Assembly: GCF_001767395.1 (NCBI RefSeq)
Contig: NZ_CP017014.1
Coordinates: 992,001 to 1,056,000 of the forward strand
Reading direction: 5' to 3'
Source: Rhodococcus sp. WMMA185
GTDB lineage: Bacteria > Actinomycetota > Actinomycetes > Mycobacteriales > Mycobacteriaceae
Length of the DNA: 64,000 nt
Shown here: one piece after another, positions 37,698 to 46,743 of the stretch
Numbering within the stretch: the stretch's first letter is position 1
Layout of the letters: every line of letters begins with the position of its first letter
Program-made: the position numbers and the translations under genes
Notes under the pieces: generated by a model
What the model saw: the letters and a program-made list of their open reading frames with translations, nothing else
Database searches by the model: none
Told to the model about the DNA's origin: nothing

Positions 37698-38210
37698 ATG
37701 ACGAGGATTTACGTCCCCGCGACGATCGAGATTCTCGGGCGGTTGGTCGCAGATCAGGAGTTCGATCCCATGAGCAGGACTGCGTTCGCGGTTACCGCAA
37801 CTCTGCGCGAGGCGTACTCGTCCGGCGACGACGAGGAACTGGCCGAAGTCGCGATGGACGAGGCGGCGAGGGCTTCGCTGCGACTGATCGCAGGTCGAGT
37901 GGCCGAGGGCGGGGCAGAAGGTGTTCGCTTCCGACGCGCCGTGGTCGCGGCCGACGTCGAAGAGGTGACCCCGCGGCCAGACCTCGACGATGCCGTGGTG
38001 CGGTTGCCCGGTCCTGTCACCATCGCGCAGGTCGCAGCGGTGCACGTTGACCTCGAGGAGGCCGAGCGAGACGTCGAACGAGCGGCATCGGTGATTGACG
38101 AGGCGGACCTTGGTGATTCGGACGCCGAGTTCGTTCTGGGTGACGCCGAAGACCACGCCTTGGCGTGGTATGCCACTCAGGAACTTCCGTTCCTGCTCGA
38201 ATTGCTGTGA
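37698..38210 (+). CDS. DUF6912-like conserved protein
   Basis: A 170-residue protein (Rv3231c position) with a regular alpha/beta pattern and no recognised catalytic motif (TRIYVPATIEILGRLV at the start; FVLGDAEDHALAWYATQELP near the end). It is acidic. It lies 30 bases after the WS/DGAT gene on the same strand and before the reductase and desaturase genes. The function is unknown. Confidence 0.7.
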   Translation: MTRIYVPATIEILGRLVADQEFDPMSRTAFAVTATLREAYSSGDDEELAEVAMDEAARASLRLIAGRVAEGGAEGVRFRRAVVAADVEEVTPRPDLDDAVVRLPGPVTIAQVAAVHVDLEEAERDVERAASVIDEADLGDSDAEFVLGDAEDHALAWYATQELPFLLELL

Positions 38211-38233
38211 CCCGGACTACCCCGTACTCCAAG

Positions 38234-38257
38234 GTAACCTACGCCTCCGTAAGTGGA
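38234..38257. promoter_or_regulatory. Half-conserved operator before the reductase gene
   Basis: GTAACCTACG-N4-CGTAAGTGGA. The left half equals the reverse complement of the right half of the palindrome at 40751-40774; the right half matches at six of ten positions. It lies 46 bases before ATG 38304. Confidence 0.5.
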
Positions 38258-38303
38258 TTGGCCTTGCGGTAGCGTAGGTCGTGACTAAACAGGTGGAGGT
38301 CGG

Positions 38304-39419
38304 ATGGGTCTGAAGAATTGGGTAGAGGCACCCGCAGCTGCGGTTGTGCCCGCCACGAGGTCCAAGCTCAATTGGTTGCGCGGTGCGGCTGCTCGGCTCA
38401 CGACGCCACTCCTTCCCGACGACTACCTGCACCTGGCCAACCCGTTGTGGTCGGCACGTGAACTACGTGGCCAGATCGTCGAGGTTCGCGCCGAGACGGC
38501 GGATTCGGCCACGATCGTCATCAAGCCCGGCTGGGGATTCAACTTCGACTACGTGCCGGGGCAGTACATCGGCATCGGATTGCACGTCGATGGACGCTGG
38601 CATTGGCGTTCGTACTCCCTTACTTCGCCCCCGAACTGGGATGACAAGCTCATCTCCATCGCAGTCAAGGCGATGCCTGAAGGGCTCCTGTCGAGTCACC
38701 TCGTCAACGGAGTGCCTTCCGGCACCATCGTTCGGCTCGCGACCCCGACCGGGAACTTCGCACTGCCCGACCCACCGCCGGAGCGAATCCTGTTCCTCAC
38801 CGCGGGAAGTGGTATCACACCTGTGATGTCGATGCTGCGCACGATGAACCGGCGCGGACAGTTGCCTGACGTTTTCCATGTGCATTCGGCGCCTACAGAT
38901 GCCGACGTGATGTTTGCCGACGAACTCAACCGCCTTCACGACGAGCACGCAGACTTCCGCTGCAAGATTCAGCTCACCCGCAGCGAGGGAAAGTTCGCTT
39001 TGTCCTCACTCGACGAAGTGTGCCCGGACTGGCGTGAACGGCAGACGTGGGCCTGTGGCCCGCTGCCGATGCTCGACGAAATCGAGACGCTGTGGCGCGA
39101 CGAGAATATCGAGGACAATCTACATCTCGAGCGGTTCGCCGTCTCCCGTGCCGATACTTCGGGTCAAGGTGGGACGGTGACGTTTGCCAAGACCGAGAAG
39201 ACGCTCTCCATCGACGGTGCGACCACACTCCTCGAGGCCGGCGAGAAGGCCGGGGTGCTGATGCCGTTCGGCTGCCGGATGGGCATCTGCCAGACGTGTG
39301 TCGTGCCCATCCTTTCGGGTCACGCCGTCGACCTGAGGTCCGGCAAGCAGCACGCCGAGGGTGACCGAGTCCAGACCTGTATCTCGGCTGCGGCAGGGGA
39401 CTGCACGCTCGACGCATGA
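38304..39419 (+). CDS. Ferredoxin-type oxidoreductase for acyl desaturases
   Basis: A 371-residue NAD(P)H:flavin oxidoreductase with a C-terminal 2Fe-2S domain. FAD site: [11 protein letters not shown] (RxYS). NAD site: [18 protein letters not shown], and [13 protein letters not shown]. The ferredoxin cysteines are in [12 protein letters not shown] and the later VQTC. In M. tuberculosis the homologous Rv3230c passes electrons to the stearoyl-CoA desaturase DesA3 encoded next, and the same order is seen here. ATG 38304 follows GGTGGAGGTCGG. Confidence 0.92.
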   Translation: MGLKNWVEAPAAAVVPATRSKLNWLRGAAARLTTPLLPDDYLHLANPLWSARELRGQIVEVRAETADSATIVIKPGWGFNFDYVPGQYIGIGLHVDGRWHWRSYSLTSPPNWDDKLISIAVKAMPEGLLSSHLVNGVPSGTIVRLATPTGNFALPDPPPERILFLTAGSGITPVMSMLRTMNRRGQLPDVFHVHSAPTDADVMFADELNRLHDEHADFRCKIQLTRSEGKFALSSLDEVCPDWRERQTWACGPLPMLDEIETLWRDENIEDNLHLERFAVSRADTSGQGGTVTFAKTEKTLSIDGATTLLEAGEKAGVLMPFGCRMGICQTCVVPILSGHAVDLRSGKQHAEGDRVQTCISAAAGDCTLDA

Positions 39420-39480
39420 GTGAGGGGCCTGTTCACCTCACTCCGCTATTCTCGTCATTCTCATCAGACGGAGGAGAACG

Positions 39481-40731
39481 GTGGCAATCACCGACATCAA
39501 AGAGTTTGCGCACCTCACCGCCGCGGATATCGAGTCGCTCGGGCGTGAACTCGATGGTATCCGGCTCGAGGTGGAGGACTCACGAGGAATTCGTGACGCC
39601 CGATACATCCGACGCACGATCAGGGCTCAGAGGCTCCTCGAGCTCGGTGGCAGGCTCGCGTTGTTCGGAAGCAAGTACCGGCCTGCGTGGCTGATCGGTA
39701 CTGCGATGCTCTCGGTCTCGAAGATCGTCGAGAACATGGAGCTCGGTCACAATGTGATGCACGGCCAGTGGGACTGGATGAACGACCCGGAGATTCACTC
39801 GGTGTCGTGGGAGTGGGATCAGACAGGACCGTCCGAGCACTGGAAGCGGGCCCACAACTACTCGCACCATACGTTCACGAATATCGTCGGAATGGACGAG
39901 GACGTCGGATTCGGCATCCTCAGAATGACCCGTGACGAGCCGTGGCGACCGATCAACTTGTTGCAACCGATTGCGAACGTCATCTTGGCCGCCACCTTCG
40001 AGTGGGGTATCGCTCTTCACGACCTCGCTTCCGCCAGGGAACTCGAAGGCGCCGACCGTCGCCAGCTCAATTCTCAGGCCAACAAGGACTTCGCCCGCAA
40101 GGTCTTTCGGCAGGTCGGCAAGGACTTCGTCTTGTTCCCGGCGCTGACCGGCCCGGCGTGGAAGTCGACTTTGTTGGCCAATGCGACGGCGAACCTCACC
40201 CGAAACCTATGGGCGTACGTGGTGATTTTCTGTGGCCACTTCCCGGATGGTGCCGAGAAGTTCACGGTCGAGGAATACGAGAACGAGACCCGCCACGAGT
40301 GGTATTTGCGGCAGATGCTCGGGAGCGCCAACTTCAACTCCGGCAGGGTCATGGGTTTCATGTCCGGAAATCTGAGCTACCAGATCGAGCACCACCTTTT
40401 CCCTGATCTGCCGAGCAATCGGTATCCGCAGATCGCGGTGAAGGTTCGGGCGTTGTGCGAGAAATACGACCTTCCGTACACAACCGGTTCTTTGGCCAAA
40501 CAGTACTTGCTGGCGCTGCGCACGATCCACAAACTCGCTCTGCCGGATAGGTTTCTGCGGGCAACGGCCGATGACGCCCCCGAGACGTCGTCGGAGCGCA
40601 AGTTCCGAGACGCGGGTGCGGCCGTGGTCGAGACATTGCGTACGGATCCGGTTACCGGGGAGCGTCGGGGATTGCTGTGGGCGCTGCGCGCCCGCGCAGA
40701 AGCAAAGATTGCCAGTCGTCGCCGGCGATGA
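39481..40731 (+). CDS. desA3: Acyl-CoA desaturase (DesA3 type), copy 1
   Basis: A 416-residue membrane-bound diiron desaturase. Three His boxes: GHNVMHGQWDWMNDP, HNYSHHTFTN and QIEHHLFPDLPSNRYP. Membrane helices flank residues about 60-100 and 160-260. It introduces a delta-9 double bond in stearoyl-CoA using electrons from the adjacent reductase. GTG 39481 follows GGAGGAGAAC. The reductase stop is 61 bases upstream. A second, closely similar desaturase follows in tandem. Confidence 0.92.
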   Translation: MAITDIKEFAHLTAADIESLGRELDGIRLEVEDSRGIRDARYIRRTIRAQRLLELGGRLALFGSKYRPAWLIGTAMLSVSKIVENMELGHNVMHGQWDWMNDPEIHSVSWEWDQTGPSEHWKRAHNYSHHTFTNIVGMDEDVGFGILRMTRDEPWRPINLLQPIANVILAATFEWGIALHDLASARELEGADRRQLNSQANKDFARKVFRQVGKDFVLFPALTGPAWKSTLLANATANLTRNLWAYVVIFCGHFPDGAEKFTVEEYENETRHEWYLRQMLGSANFNSGRVMGFMSGNLSYQIEHHLFPDLPSNRYPQIAVKVRALCEKYDLPYTTGSLAKQYLLALRTIHKLALPDRFLRATADDAPETSSERKFRDAGAAVVETLRTDPVTGERRGLLWALRARAEAKIASRRRR

Positions 40732-40750
40732 CCCTCACGTAAGCCTTCAG

Positions 40751-40774
40751 GTAGCCTACGGTACCGTAGGTTAC
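40751..40774. promoter_or_regulatory. 24-bp palindromic operator before the second desaturase
   Basis: A 24-bp palindrome with 11 of 12 matched pairs (halves GTAGCCTACGGT and ACCGTAGGTTAC), 66 bases before ATG 40840. Extra half-sites (CGTAAGCC and GGTAGGT) flank it. The shape is typical of TetR-family operators. A related site lies at 38234-38257. Confidence 0.65.
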
Positions 40775-40839
40775 GACCCGGTAGGTGAATCCAGTGCCGG
40801 CCTGGTGTGAACTTGTCGACTCAGCGAGGAAGAGGTTCC

Positions 40840-42078
40840 ATGGCGATTGCCGATGTCAAGGAATACGCGCATCTCACCGATGCCGATGTCGAAGCACTCG
40901 GACGTGAGCTGGATGCGATCCGCCGCGAAATCGAGGAGTCGCGCGGGGAGCGCGACGCCCGCTACATACGCAACACGATCCGACTTCAGCGTGGACTCGA
41001 GATCAGCGGGCGGGCAGTCTTGTTTGCCAGCCGCAAGCGCCCGGCATGGTTGCTCGGAACAGGCTTGCTCGGTCTCTCGAAGATCATCGAGAACATGGAA
41101 CTCGGCCACAATGTGATGCACGGCCAGTGGGACTGGATGAACGATCCGGAAATCCACTCGACGACCTGGGAGTGGGACAACACCGACCCGTCGGCGCACT
41201 GGAAGCAGACGCACAACTACCTGCATCACAAGTACACGAACGTCCTTGGCATGGACGACGATGTCGGATACGGCCTGATTCGGGTGACCCGCGATCAGCG
41301 CTGGAGCCCGTTCAACTACGGCAATCTGGTCTACAACGCACTGCTGGCGCTGATGTTCCAGTATGGCGTGGCCATCCAGCATCTCGAACTGGGCAAGGTC
41401 GCGATGGGGCGAGATGACCGGGACGAAACCAAGCGCAAGTTGCGTGAGGTCGGACAGAAGATCGGCAAGCAGGTCGCGAAGGACTACGTTGTGTTCCCGG
41501 CGCTGGCCGGTAAGTCGTGGAAGTCCACGTTGACCGCGAACATGACCGCCAACGTCATCCGCAACGTGTGGACCAACGCAGTCATCTTCTGTGGCCACTT
41601 CCCGGACGGTGCCGAGAAGTTCACGAAGTCGGATGTCGACAACGAGACGCGCGCCGAGTGGTACCTGCGTCAGATGCTCGGCAGTGCCAACATCACGGGC
41701 GGCCCGGTCATGCACTTCATGACGGGCAACTTGAGCCACCAGATCGAGCACCACATCTACCCGGATCTGCCGTCGAATCGGTACGCCGAGATCGCCGTGA
41801 AGGTGCGGGCGCTGTGCGACAAGTACGACCTGCCCTACACGACCGGGCCGTTCCTCTTGCAGTACGCGAAGTCATGGCGCACGATCGCCAAGCTGTCGTT
41901 GCCGAACAAGTACCTGAAGGCAACGGTGGACGACGCTCCTGAGACGGCATCCGAGCGTAAGTTCGGTGGAAACACCACGGCGACAATCGATCCCGTCACC
42001 GGGAACCGTCAGGGACTGAAAGCCGCGATCAAGCGGACCCGCAAGAGTCGAGGGCTGCGCGCGCTGTTCTCGCGCTAG
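40840..42078 (+). CDS. Acyl-CoA desaturase (DesA3 type), copy 2
   Basis: A 412-residue paralogue of the preceding desaturase, alike along its full length. The His boxes are GHNVMHGQWDWMNDP, HNYLHHKYTN and QIEHHIYPDLPSNRY. It probably shares the reductase but has its own palindromic operator, so it may be expressed under different conditions or have a different chain-length preference. ATG 40840 follows GAGGAAGAGG. The gene is convergent with rsgA, 29 bases away. Confidence 0.92.
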   Translation: MAIADVKEYAHLTDADVEALGRELDAIRREIEESRGERDARYIRNTIRLQRGLEISGRAVLFASRKRPAWLLGTGLLGLSKIIENMELGHNVMHGQWDWMNDPEIHSTTWEWDNTDPSAHWKQTHNYLHHKYTNVLGMDDDVGYGLIRVTRDQRWSPFNYGNLVYNALLALMFQYGVAIQHLELGKVAMGRDDRDETKRKLREVGQKIGKQVAKDYVVFPALAGKSWKSTLTANMTANVIRNVWTNAVIFCGHFPDGAEKFTKSDVDNETRAEWYLRQMLGSANITGGPVMHFMTGNLSHQIEHHIYPDLPSNRYAEIAVKVRALCDKYDLPYTTGPFLLQYAKSWRTIAKLSLPNKYLKATVDDAPETASERKFGGNTTATIDPVTGNRQGLKAAIKRTRKSRGLRALFSR

Positions 42079-42107
42079 GAGGTCTTGCTACGGCGCGGTT
42101 CGTCCCC

Positions 42108-43097
42108 TCACCAAGCTTCGTTCGAAGCGATTGCGGTGAGGAGGTGACGGACCGCGCCGACCCGTCTGGCCGACTTGCCCTCGAGTTCATCGAGTGCACA
42201 CTCGGGATCGGCTGGCGGGCCGAGGTGAGTGCAGCCTCTCGGACAGTCCTCGATCGCGGCGGCGAGATCAGAGAAGGCGGAAACAACGTTCCCGGGAGAG
42301 ATGTGGGCTAGCCCGAACGACCTGATTCCCGGGGTGTCGATCACCCACCCGCCTGTCGGAAGCGGCAGGGCCACGGATTGGGTGGATGTGTGGCGTCCCT
42401 TGCCGACGCCCGAGACCTCTCCGACCGCTCGATCAGCATTCGGCACGAGTCGATTGACAAGCGTCGACTTGCCGACGCCCGAGTGGCCGATCAGCGCGGT
42501 GAGCCGGCCCGCGAGCATCGAACTCACCTCGTCGATCGGGTCGTCGCGGCCCGCCACTACGACGGGAAGATCGAGATCGGCGAATGCGCTCGCGAACTCC
42601 TCGGGCGACTCGAGGTCGCTCTTCGTCAGGCACACGATGGGACTCAGCCCGCCTACATAGGCGGCGACGAGCGCGCGCTCCACGAAACCGGTTCGCGGTG
42701 GCGGGTCCGCGAGCGCTACCACGATCAGCAACTGTTGCGCGTTGGCCACGACGATCCGCTCGTAGGGGTCGGTGTCGTCCGCGGTGCGTCGCAGAACGGT
42801 GGTGCGATCGGCCACTCGCACGATCCTGGCCAGTGTGTCGGGCTTGCCGGAAAGGTCACCGACGATGCTGACCTCGTCGCCCACCACGATCGGAGTGCGC
42901 CCCAGTTCGCGCGCACGCATCGTCACGATCAACCGGTTCGGATCGCCGCCGAGAACGCAACCCCATCGCCCGCGGTCGACCGACACGACCATTGCCGATT
43001 CCGCGGTGAGATGCTCGGGTCTCGTCTTGGTGCGTGGGCGGCTTCCTCGACCCGGGCGCACCCGGACGTCGGACTCGTCGTACTGCCGGCGACTCAG
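42108..43097 (-). CDS. rsgA: Ribosome small-subunit GTPase RsgA
   Basis: A 329-residue circularly permuted GTPase that checks 30S maturation. OB-fold N-terminal region, then G4 [10 protein letters not shown]1 [17 protein letters not shown]2 region [10 protein letters not shown]3 [11 protein letters not shown], and a zinc finger [17 protein letters not shown]. The best start is CTG 43097: it overlaps the aroA stop as CTGA and gives an N-terminus ([13 protein letters not shown]) like mycobacterial RsgA. GTG 43061 is the nearest standard alternative. Expressed with aroA. Confidence 0.9.
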   Translation of the reverse strand: MSRRQYDESDVRVRPGRGSRPRTKTRPEHLTAESAMVVSVDRGRWGCVLGGDPNRLIVTMRARELGRTPIVVGDEVSIVGDLSGKPDTLARIVRVADRTTVLRRTADDTDPYERIVVANAQQLLIVVALADPPPRTGFVERALVAAYVGGLSPIVCLTKSDLESPEEFASAFADLDLPVVVAGRDDPIDEVSSMLAGRLTALIGHSGVGKSTLVNRLVPNADRAVGEVSGVGKGRHTSTQSVALPLPTGGWVIDTPGIRSFGLAHISPGNVVSAFSDLAAAIEDCPRGCTHLGPPADPECALDELEGKSARRVGAVRHLLTAIASNEAW

Positions 43098-44410
43098 GAG
43101 GTTACCTTTCGCCCGGTATCCGTCACTCCGGACAGCATTGTGGCCCAAAGGTTCTCGAACCCGGGCAAAGTCTTGGCCGTTGTTCCGATGTCTTCGATCT
43201 CGACGCCGTCGACGGCCAGACCGATGATGGCGCCTGCGGTGGCCATTCGGTGGTCGGCGTAGGAGCGCCACGTCCCGCCGTGTAGTTCTGCGGGGACGAT
43301 CGACAGCCCGTCTTCGGTTTCGGTGGCATTCCCGCCGAGCGAGTTGATCTCGTGCGCGAGTGCGGCCAGCCGGTCGGTCTCGTGCCCGCGCAAGTGCGCG
43401 ATGCCACGTAGGTTCGACGGGCCATCGGCGAGTGCGGCGAGTGCGGCGACGGTGGGAGTGAGTTCACCGACGTCGTGAAGGTCGATGTCGAGTCCGGCCA
43501 GCTTGTTCGGACCACGCACAGTCAGGTTCGACCCCTCGAGGTGTACTTCGGCGCCCATCGCGGCGAGGATGTCGCGGATTGCGTCGCCGGGTTGGGTCGT
43601 GTCGCCCGGCCACAGCGGCACTGTGACCCGACCGCCCGTCACGGCGGCAGCTGCGAGGAACGCGGTGGCGTTGGACAGGTCGGGCTCGATCACCCAGTCG
43701 ACGGCCCGTGTTGTGCCCGGACGGACGCGCCAGGTATCGGGGCCACCGCCGGTCGCCGGTGTCGATACCTCGATCCCTGCCCGGCGCAGCATCTCTACGG
43801 TCATGTCGATGTGCGGCATGGACGGTATGGCCTTGCCTTCGTGATGGACGGTGACGCCCTCGTCGAAAGCGGCCGCTGACAGCAGCAGGCCCGAGACGAA
43901 CTGGGACGACGCGGATGCGTCGATCGTGACGCTCCCTCCACGCAACGACCCGGTTCCATGGACGGTGAAGGGGAGCGTGTCGCCTTCGACCTGGGCTCCG
44001 AGTCCGCGCAGGGCGTCGAGGATCGTTCCCAGCGGCCTGGATCGCGCTTGCTCGTCACCGTCGAATCGGACAGCGCCGTCGGCGAGTGTGGCCAGGGGAG
44101 GCAGGAAGCGCATGACTGTCCCCGCCAGGCCGCAATCGACTGCACCGCCTCGGAGTGAACCGGGAGTGACCCGCAGTGTCGAACCGTCCCCTACCGCTTC
44201 GACGGTGATGCCGAGCGTGCGCAATGCGTCGATCATCAGGTCGGTGTCGCGGCTGCGGAGTGCCCCGCTCAGGGTTGACGGACCGTTCGCGAGTGCGGCA
44301 AGGATCAGCGCACGATTGGTGATGGATTTGGATCCGGGGAGGGCAACCGTCGCGACGACGGGCGCTTCGGCGCGGGGGGCTTTCCACAGGCTCGGGCTCA
44401 CGGCTCCCAT
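43094..44410 (-). CDS. aroA: EPSP synthase (3-phosphoshikimate 1-carboxyvinyltransferase)
   Basis: A 438-residue enzyme of the shikimate pathway. Class I signatures: [19 protein letters not shown] (PEP and phosphate site), [26 protein letters not shown], and the C-terminal [15 protein letters not shown] and [14 protein letters not shown]. Length is normal. It makes EPSP from shikimate-3-phosphate and PEP for aromatic amino acids. It is first in an aroA-rsgA operon on the minus strand, divergent from the SRAP gene. Confidence 0.96.
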   Translation of the reverse strand: MGAVSPSLWKAPRAEAPVVATVALPGSKSITNRALILAALANGPSTLSGALRSRDTDLMIDALRTLGITVEAVGDGSTLRVTPGSLRGGAVDCGLAGTVMRFLPPLATLADGAVRFDGDEQARSRPLGTILDALRGLGAQVEGDTLPFTVHGTGSLRGGSVTIDASASSQFVSGLLLSAAAFDEGVTVHHEGKAIPSMPHIDMTVEMLRRAGIEVSTPATGGGPDTWRVRPGTTRAVDWVIEPDLSNATAFLAAAAVTGGRVTVPLWPGDTTQPGDAIRDILAAMGAEVHLEGSNLTVRGPNKLAGLDIDLHDVGELTPTVAALAALADGPSNLRGIAHLRGHETDRLAALAHEINSLGGNATETEDGLSIVPAELHGGTWRSYADHRMATAGAIIGLAVDGVEIEDIGTTAKTLPGFENLWATMLSGVTDTGRKVTS

Positions 44411-44489
44411 CTTCGCCTATCGAGCGTGCGAAGCGCAGGGGTGGGCGGTGTCGGGGCGAACTGACGGTGGTTCGTGCCACGCTGGTGGC

Positions 44490-45305
44490 ATGTGCGGCAG
44501 ATATGCAACCACTGCGGACCCGGCAACGCTGGCGGCCGACCTCGGTGCGATAGACGAGGCCAGCCTCGGTGCGATCGACGAGGCGGGCCTCGGTGCGATC
44601 GACGAGGCGGGCGAGGAATCGAGTACGCCCGACTACAACGTCGCACCCACCACTGCCGTGCTGACGGTTGTCGACCGCCACGGTGCCCGGCGCATCCGGC
44701 GGATGCGGTGGGGTCTCGTTCCGTCGTGGGCCGAGGAATTCGGCAAGGGTCCGGTGTTGTTCAACGCGCGGGCCGATTCGGTGGCCACCAAGCCCTCGTT
44801 CCGGAGCGCCTTCGCGCGCAAGCGGTGCCTCGTCCCGATGGACGGCTGGTACGAGTGGCAGACCGAGATCACCGAAGGCGAGACCGGTACGTCGGCGAAG
44901 AAGTCGAGCAGGGCGAGGAAGATCCCGTACTACATGTCGCCGGAGGACGGATCACGGCTGTACATGGCGGGATTGTGGTCGGTGTGGCGCGACCGGTCGG
45001 TTGATCAGTCGCCTCCGCTGCTGAGCTGCAGCATCATCACGGTTGATTCGGCAGCCCATTTGGAGGAGGTGCACGATCGGATGCCGCTCGTCATGCCTCG
45101 TGACCGGTGGGCCGCGTGGCTCGATCCAGAGCACGCGGCGTCGCCGGACCTGCTCGTAGCCTCACCCGACGCCATGTCCGGTATCACCGTGAGGAGGGTG
45201 TCCACACTCGTGAACTCTGTGAAGAACAACGGACCCCAACTCCTCGACCCGGTTTCCGAAGCTGGAGGCGGGTCGCAGGTGGGAGATCAGATCAGCGCTG
45301 AGTAG
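44490..45305 (+). CDS. SRAP-domain abasic-site protein (HMCES/YedK type)
   Basis: A 271-residue SRAP protein. Catalytic Cys2 is exposed after Met removal (MCGRYATT); NYNVAPTT-like YNVAPTTAV, FNARADSVATKPSFRSAF, CLVPMDGWYEW (Glu) and HDRMPLVM (His) complete the site. It crosslinks to abasic sites in single-stranded DNA to protect replication forks. Residues 18-41 are three copies of an 8-residue unit LGAIDEAx not expected in the family. The ORF ends in TAG within GCTGAGTAG, the left copy of a 9-bp repeat flanking the tnpB element. Confidence 0.9.
   Translation: MCGRYATTADPATLAADLGAIDEASLGAIDEAGLGAIDEAGEESSTPDYNVAPTTAVLTVVDRHGARRIRRMRWGLVPSWAEEFGKGPVLFNARADSVATKPSFRSAFARKRCLVPMDGWYEWQTEITEGETGTSAKKSSRARKIPYYMSPEDGSRLYMAGLWSVWRDRSVDQSPPLLSCSIITVDSAAHLEEVHDRMPLVMPRDRWAAWLDPEHAASPDLLVASPDAMSGITVRRVSTLVNSVKNNGPQLLDPVSEAGGGSQVGDQISAE
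44541..44612 (+). repeat. 3 x 24-bp in-frame tandem repeat in the SRAP gene
   Basis: Units 44541-44564, 44565-44588 and 44589-44612 encode LGAIDEAS, LGAIDEAG and LGAIDEAG. The last two units are identical. Confidence 0.92.
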
Positions 45306-45440
45306 CGAGGAACCCTGGTCCTTCAGGGCGGGGAGGAATCGCGTCACGTGGTGGGTGGTGCACGAGTAGCTGAACGGCCACTGCGCACGTTGCAGTTTGG
45401 TTCTCGGTTGGTGTCGGTGGTCGCTGTTACGGTCCGGGGT

Positions 45441-46689
45441 GTGAAGCAGGTGGTGCGCGTGAAGTTACTGGCTGATGCCCAGCAACTCGACGCTGTGCTG
45501 CGCACTCTGGCCGTCTGCAACGACACCGCCACCCTGGTGGCTCGCATCGCGCACGAGAAGCGGGTGTTCCGCAAACGTGATCTGCGGGCGGTCACCTACG
45601 CCACCGCCCGCGGGCATGGTGGGTTGGGTGCGCAGGTGGCGCAGTCGGTGATCCGGAAGGTCGCCGACTCGTACACCACCCTGCGGGCCAACCTCCGCAA
45701 CGGCAGATACGGGCCGAAAGGCTCCCGCCGCCGGGCGCGGGTGGAGAACACGCCGATCCGGTTCCGCCCGGACGCGGCGCAACCGTTCGACGACCGGTGC
45801 CTGTCCTGGCAGCACGACCAGGACGGTAGGGGTGGCACGGTGTCGATCTGGACGGTTGACGGCCGGATGAAGAATCTGCGGTTCGTTGGGCACCCCGACC
45901 AGGTGGCGATGCTCCGTGACTACCGGAAGGGGGAAACCGATCTCGTCGTACAGCGCGACCGGAAAGGGAACCCGACCGCGTACCTGATCGCCGTCTGCGA
46001 CTTGCCCGACCCCCCGGTCGCCTCCGGGGAGCATCTGAACACCCCGGACGGGTGGATCGGGGTGGACCTGGGAATCGTGAACATCGCGGTCGCCTCGGAC
46101 CGGAATCTTGGCGATCACCTCATCGACACCTACGGGGACGGTGCCCCGGACGGTCCGACCGGTCGGGGCAGCACCAAGGATCGTCGTACCCGTAACCGAG
46201 AACTCCGGTACACACTGCAGAAGAAGAACACCAAGTCGGCGAAGAGACTGTTGCGGCGGCGGGCTCGGAAGGAAGCCCGGTTCGCCGCCGACGTCAACCA
46301 TCAGATATCCAAGAAGGTTGTGGCCGAGGCTGAACGCACCGGACGCGGCATCGCCCTGGAGAACCTCACGGGCATCCGCGAGCGGGTACGGTTTCGTGGG
46401 GCCCCAACGGGCCACGCACTCGAGTTGGGCGTTCGCGCAACTCGGGGCCTTCATTTCCTACAAGGCCGCCCGGGTGGGGGTGCCGGTGTTGTCGGTGGAT
46501 CCGGCGAACACCAGCCGCCGTTGTATCCGGTGTGGTCATATCGAGAAGAAGAACCGGCCCCACCAGGACCGGTTCTGTTGTCTTGACTGCGGTTTCGTTG
46601 AACACGCGGATATTGTCGGCTCGCACAACATTGCGTATCGGGCCGCCGAGGACTACCGGGCCCAGTCAACGGTCCCTGGCGTGGCGTGA
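45441..46689 (+). pseudogene. tnpB: TnpB RNA-guided nuclease, frameshifted
   Basis: TnpB (transposon-encoded RuvC-like nuclease, ancestor of Cas12). Frame one, from GTG 45441, carries RuvC-I Asp in GVDLGIVNIAVASD and RuvC-II Glu in IALENLTGIRERVRF. Near 46398-46401 a run of four G shifts the frame; removing one G restores RFRGPQRATHSSWAFAQLGA. The other frame then encodes the zinc ribbon (CIRCG, CCLDCG) and RuvC-III Asp (HADIVGSHNIA), ending at 46689. A protein made without frameshifting would lack the zinc ribbon and third catalytic residue. Could be real decay, a sequencing error or programmed slippage. Confidence 0.85.
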
Positions 46690-46743
46690 CACCCGACAGC
46701 CAGTCGGGTGTCACAGCTGCAAGCTCAGCCCTTCAGGGCTGAG
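46590..46743 (+). ncRNA. Candidate omega RNA (tnpB 3' end and right end)
   Basis: By family knowledge the TnpB guide RNA covers the 3' end of tnpB and the element's right end. Here the stretch folds: stem GTGACACCCGAC (46686-46697) with GTCGGGTGTCAC (46703-46714), loop AGCCA; then stem CTCAGCCC (46724-46731) with GGGCTGAG (46736-46743). The guide would be the host DNA just beyond 46743, which is the 3' end of ybaK. The 5' limit is a guess. Confidence 0.35.

Larger units (their letters stand above)
45306..46743 (+). mobile_element. tnpB-only IS200/IS605-type element
   Basis: The element contains a frameshifted tnpB and no tnpA. The left end has CCCTG-N6-CAGGG (45313-45328) within a CTTCAGGGCGGGGAGGAAT block common at such elements. 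The right end is an 8-bp hairpin (46724-46743) with loop TTCA, preceded by a 12-bp hairpin. GCTGAGTAG occurs at 45297-45305 and again at 46738-46746. These elements normally make no target duplication, so this may be end homology. Exact ends are inferred. It sits between the SRAP gene and ybaK. Confidence 0.75.

Noticed and set aside
39419-39442. AGTGAGG/CCTCACT hairpin between the reductase and desaturase genes as an attenuator
   Set aside because: Only seven pairs with a ten-base loop and no T-tract; could arise by chance.
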